In this document: positions 61,731 through 64,000 of the stretch, in pieces
How the letters are laid out: the number at the start of each line of letters is the position of its first letter
How positions within the stretch are numbered: position 1 is the first letter of the stretch
Made by a program: the position numbers and the translations under genes
Notes under the pieces: generated by a model
The model's input: only the letters and a program-made list of their open reading frames with translations
Databases searched by the model: none
What the model was told of the DNA's origin: nothing
Assembly: GCF_009935865.1 (NCBI RefSeq)
Contig: NZ_QWEL01000005.1
Coordinates: 1-64,000 of the forward strand
Source: Odoribacter sp. Z80
GTDB lineage: Bacteria > Bacteroidota > Bacteroidia > Bacteroidales > Marinifilaceae
DNA: 64,000 nt
Reading direction: 5' to 3'

Positions 61731-61764
61731 TTTTAGAAGTGGCATTTTTTCGTTTCTTCTAAAA
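61731..61764. terminator. Hairpin after ruvB
   Basis: TTTTAGAAG (61731-61739) pairs with CTTCTAAAA (61756-61764). No T-run follows, so it may be a transcript-end structure and not a strict intrinsic terminator. Confidence 0.35.
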
Positions 61765-61785
61765 GTCGGCATTCTCTGTGCAATT

Positions 61786-61867
61786 GTTAAAATGAAGTAC
61801 TGTTATGAAGTAACTCCATAGGTTAAAGTGTGTTAAGTATGTGAAGTGTTAAAATGTAAGTGTTAAA
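61786..61867 (+). promoter_or_regulatory. Clustered GTTAA direct repeats before rprX
   Basis: GTTAA(A/G) occurs at 61786, 61822, 61832, 61848 and 61862, all in the same orientation, directly upstream of the sensor kinase gene. Spacings of 10, 16 and 14 bp resemble direct-repeat sites of OmpR-type regulators. Autoregulation is inferred. Confidence 0.4.
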
Positions 61868-61876
61868 TTTGTGGGT

Positions 61877-63430
61877 ATGAGAAGGAAGCAGATCATTATT
61901 TTAGGTGTGGTGTTAGGAACGTCTTTGCTGGGATTGATATTCACACAGGCCAGGTATTTTCAGACGGCATTCAAGTTAAAAAAGGCCCAATTTGATTATC
62001 AGGTGAATAAATCTATTGATCAGGTGATTGATTATGTGGAAGAGTATGAGCGGCGGTTAACCGAAAAAGAAAAGCCCATAGAAAAAGGCCAGCATGTAGA
62101 AAAGGGAAAATTGATTCATGAGGTTCCGTTGTGTTGGGGAATGTGTTCCGGCAAGTCAGTAATGAACGATATGAATATCGTTATTGATTATTCCCTTTGG
62201 CCCATGGAATACGATGCAGACCTGGAAACCGTTTCCGAATTGTTCGGTCAGAACGGAAACCGTAATTTACAGAATTCTATACAGAAATCACGGCAAGAGC
62301 TGAAAAAGAGCCTGGGAAAGGAATATGATCTGGTTGTAAAAAGAATACCGGCAGACTTTCGTAAAACCCTGGAGGAGCGATTGCAGGAAATTGATTTGAA
62401 AAAGGTGATTGGAGAGAGGCTGGAAAATAATGGAGTAAACGGTTATTTTGAGTTTGCAGTGAAAGAAAAGGGGAAATTTGTTCTGATGTCTCAGAATTTT
62501 TTTAACCGTCATTCGGACTATGTTTATAGCCGGCAGATATTTTCGGATTTCCCTCAGGAGAATGCGGTGCTCTTCCTGATTTTTCCTGATAAAGCCCATG
62601 ATATTTTATCTTCTGTGTTTTTGCTATTGCCCAGTTTGATTATTACTGTATTATTGGTATTGTGTTTTGTCTTTTGTATTGTAGTGATTATCAGACAAAA
62701 AAAACTTTCTGCAATTAAGAATGACTTTATCAACAATATGACACATGAGTTTAAAACACCGATAGCTACCATTTCATTGGCTGCACAGATGTTGAAAGAC
62801 GGTGCTGTCAATAATTCGTCTTCTACGATAGATCATATTGCGGGAATCATCCGGGATGAAAGCAAGCGTCTGACTTACCAGGTGGAAAAAGTATTGCAAA
62901 CGGCTTTGTTCACGGAAACCCGGATGAAGTTAAAGCGGAAGAATGTAAATCTGAATGAAATTGTGGAAAATCTGATTACCAAATTCCGGCTTCGGGTGGA
63001 AGATAAAGGAGGACAGTTATTCGGTTATCTGGAAGCCCAACAGGATGAAATTTATGCTGATGAAGTCCACATTATGAATGTTATTTCCAATTTATTGGAT
63101 AATGCTATAAAATATTGTATTAAAGTTCCTGAAATCAGTGTATACACCCGGAACAAGGGGATGGAGATTATTATAAGTGTGATAGATAATGGTATAGGAA
63201 TTGCAGCAAAAGAACAAAAGTTGATTTTTGAACGTTTTTACCGGATTTCTACAGGTAATTTACATGATGTGAAAGGGTTCGGTTTAGGGCTGTCGTATGT
63301 CAAAACGATTGTGGAAGCTCACGGGGGACGGATAGAGGTGGAAAGCGCTGAAGGAAAAGGCAGCCGGTTTGATATTATTTTACCCTTGACTGTGAAAAAA
63401 CAAAAAGTAAGGAGAACTTTATTTTTTTAA
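61877..63430 (+). CDS. rprX: Sensor histidine kinase, RprX-like
   Basis: The start is placed at ATG 61877; a GTG two codons upstream is possible. The ~517-residue protein has a transmembrane helix (about 6-24), a periplasmic sensor of about 220 residues, a second helix (about 248-272), a HisKA domain with the phosphorylated histidine in NMTHEFKTPIATIS (about residue 290) and a catalytic domain with NVISNLLDNAIKYC, DNGIGIA, FERFYRI and GFGLGLSYVKTIVEAHGG. Length and sequence match RprX of Bacteroides. The response regulator gene begins 40 bp downstream. RprXY in Bacteroides affects outer membrane protein expression and antibiotic susceptibility. Confidence 0.88.
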   Translation: MRRKQIIILGVVLGTSLLGLIFTQARYFQTAFKLKKAQFDYQVNKSIDQVIDYVEEYERRLTEKEKPIEKGQHVEKGKLIHEVPLCWGMCSGKSVMNDMNIVIDYSLWPMEYDADLETVSELFGQNGNRNLQNSIQKSRQELKKSLGKEYDLVVKRIPADFRKTLEERLQEIDLKKVIGERLENNGVNGYFEFAVKEKGKFVLMSQNFFNRHSDYVYSRQIFSDFPQENAVLFLIFPDKAHDILSSVFLLLPSLIITVLLVLCFVFCIVVIIRQKKLSAIKNDFINNMTHEFKTPIATISLAAQMLKDGAVNNSSSTIDHIAGIIRDESKRLTYQVEKVLQTALFTETRMKLKRKNVNLNEIVENLITKFRLRVEDKGGQLFGYLEAQQDEIYADEVHIMNVISNLLDNAIKYCIKVPEISVYTRNKGMEIIISVIDNGIGIAAKEQKLIFERFYRISTGNLHDVKGFGLGLSYVKTIVEAHGGRIEVESAEGKGSRFDIILPLTVKKQKVRRTLFF

Positions 63431-63470
63431 AAGCGTATATTTTTCAGAATTTATTTAAAACTAAATAGTT

Positions 63471-64000
63471 ATGGATGAAAAAATAAAAATTTTATTGGCA
63501 GAAGATGATACAAATTTAGGAATGCTCCTGAAAGAGTATCTGAGAGCTAAAGGGTTTGAGACAGTTTTGTGTGAAGATGGAGAAATAGCCTATGAAGCAT
63601 TTTTGAATCAGCCATTTGATATATGTATATTGGATGTTATGATGCCTAAAAAAGACGGTTTTACTTTAGCTAAAGAGATCCGTCAAATCAATAGTGAAAT
63701 GCCTATTATTTTCCTGACCGCTAAGAATATGAAGGAAGATGTACTGGAAGGTTTTAAATTGGGTGCTGACGATTATATGAGCAAACCTTTTAGTATGGAA
63801 GAACTGTTGTTGCGAATCGAAGCTGTACTCCGCCGGTCTACGGGTCTCAAACCTGAAGATGAACAGGAAATCTTCAAGATTGGTAAATTGACTTTTAATT
63901 CAAAAAAACAAACTTTGTTTGATGGCGAAGAGGAACAAAAACTGACAACGAAGGAGTCTGAGCTGTTAAAACTGTTGTGTTTGAATGTAAATAAAGTGCT
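63471..64000 (+). CDS. rprY: Response regulator, RprY-like, cut by the window end
   Basis: The frame opens at ATG 63471 (MDEKIKILLAEDDTNLGMLL) and runs to the window edge, giving about 176 residues. The receiver domain shows the acidic pair in LLAEDD, the phosphorylated aspartate in CILDVMMPKKDGF, the threonine in FLTAKNMKED and the lysine in YMSKPFSMEEL. The start of an OmpR-type winged-helix domain follows (FKIGKLTFNSKKQTL, LTTKESELL). It partners the kinase encoded just upstream. The last third of the DNA-binding domain is outside the window. Confidence 0.9.
   Translation, partial: MDEKIKILLAEDDTNLGMLLKEYLRAKGFETVLCEDGEIAYEAFLNQPFDICILDVMMPKKDGFTLAKEIRQINSEMPIIFLTAKNMKEDVLEGFKLGADDYMSKPFSMEELLLRIEAVLRRSTGLKPEDEQEIFKIGKLTFNSKKQTLFDGEEEQKLTTKESELLKLLCLNVNKV

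Overview
The window looks like chromosome from a gut-type Bacteroidales bacterium, possibly Odoribacteraceae; the genus is a guess and the order is fairly secure. The evidence is the recurrent Bacteroidetes promoter pattern (-33 TTTG, about 19 bp, then TAnnTTTG), weak or absent Shine-Dalgarno sites, a PorP/SprF gene beside a type IX secretion (T9SS) type B substrate, an RprX/RprY-like two-component system, an Mpi-type serine recombinase, a type I glutamine synthetase of about 500 residues, and tandem TolC/RND efflux operons.

Layout. Positions 1-6437 are the integrase end of an integrative element whose other end lies left of the window. It carries a partial gene, a HigB/HigA-type toxin-antitoxin pair, a small unknown gene, an SF2 helicase-like protein with a degenerate P-loop, a large unknown protein and a tyrosine recombinase next to the 3' end of tRNA-Lys(CTT). 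Four related ~60-bp interrupted palindromes lie only in this element. From 6438 rightward the genes are ordinary chromosome: yebC, a leucine-rich repeat protein, a hotdog thioesterase, tRNA-Val, an M18 aminopeptidase and a GltP-like symporter.

Positions 12291-24957 form an efflux island. Two overlapping TetR genes precede a TolC-HlyD-ABC2-ABC2 operon that has no ATPase. An Mpi-like recombinase follows on the opposite strand, then a complete RND pump (adaptor, AcrB-like permease, TolC). The same operator-like sequence sits before the TetR pair and before the first efflux operon.

Positions 24964-42188 hold a tricorn-like protease, a membrane-anchored DNA-binding protein, a GIN-domain protein, glutamine synthetase, a three-gene T9SS surface cluster, and a very large secreted GH2 beta-galactosidase followed by tRNA-Arg(CCG). 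Positions 42251-58543 are mostly housekeeping: ExbB/ExbD proton channel operon, tatD-ansA, gdhA, dprA, aroB-aroA-AspT/YidE-like transporter, tadA, pgk, and trkH-trkA.

Positions 58680-60543 hold the most interesting pair: a small ABC-type AAA ATPase followed by a DUF4435 (TOPRIM-like) protein. This is the domain combination of the PARIS anti-phage system. ruvB and the rprX-rprY pair follow, with rprY cut by the window end.

No CRISPR array, rRNA operon or intact insertion sequence was seen. Starts were moved inward from the longest reading frame where a signal peptide, family alignment or promoter position required it.
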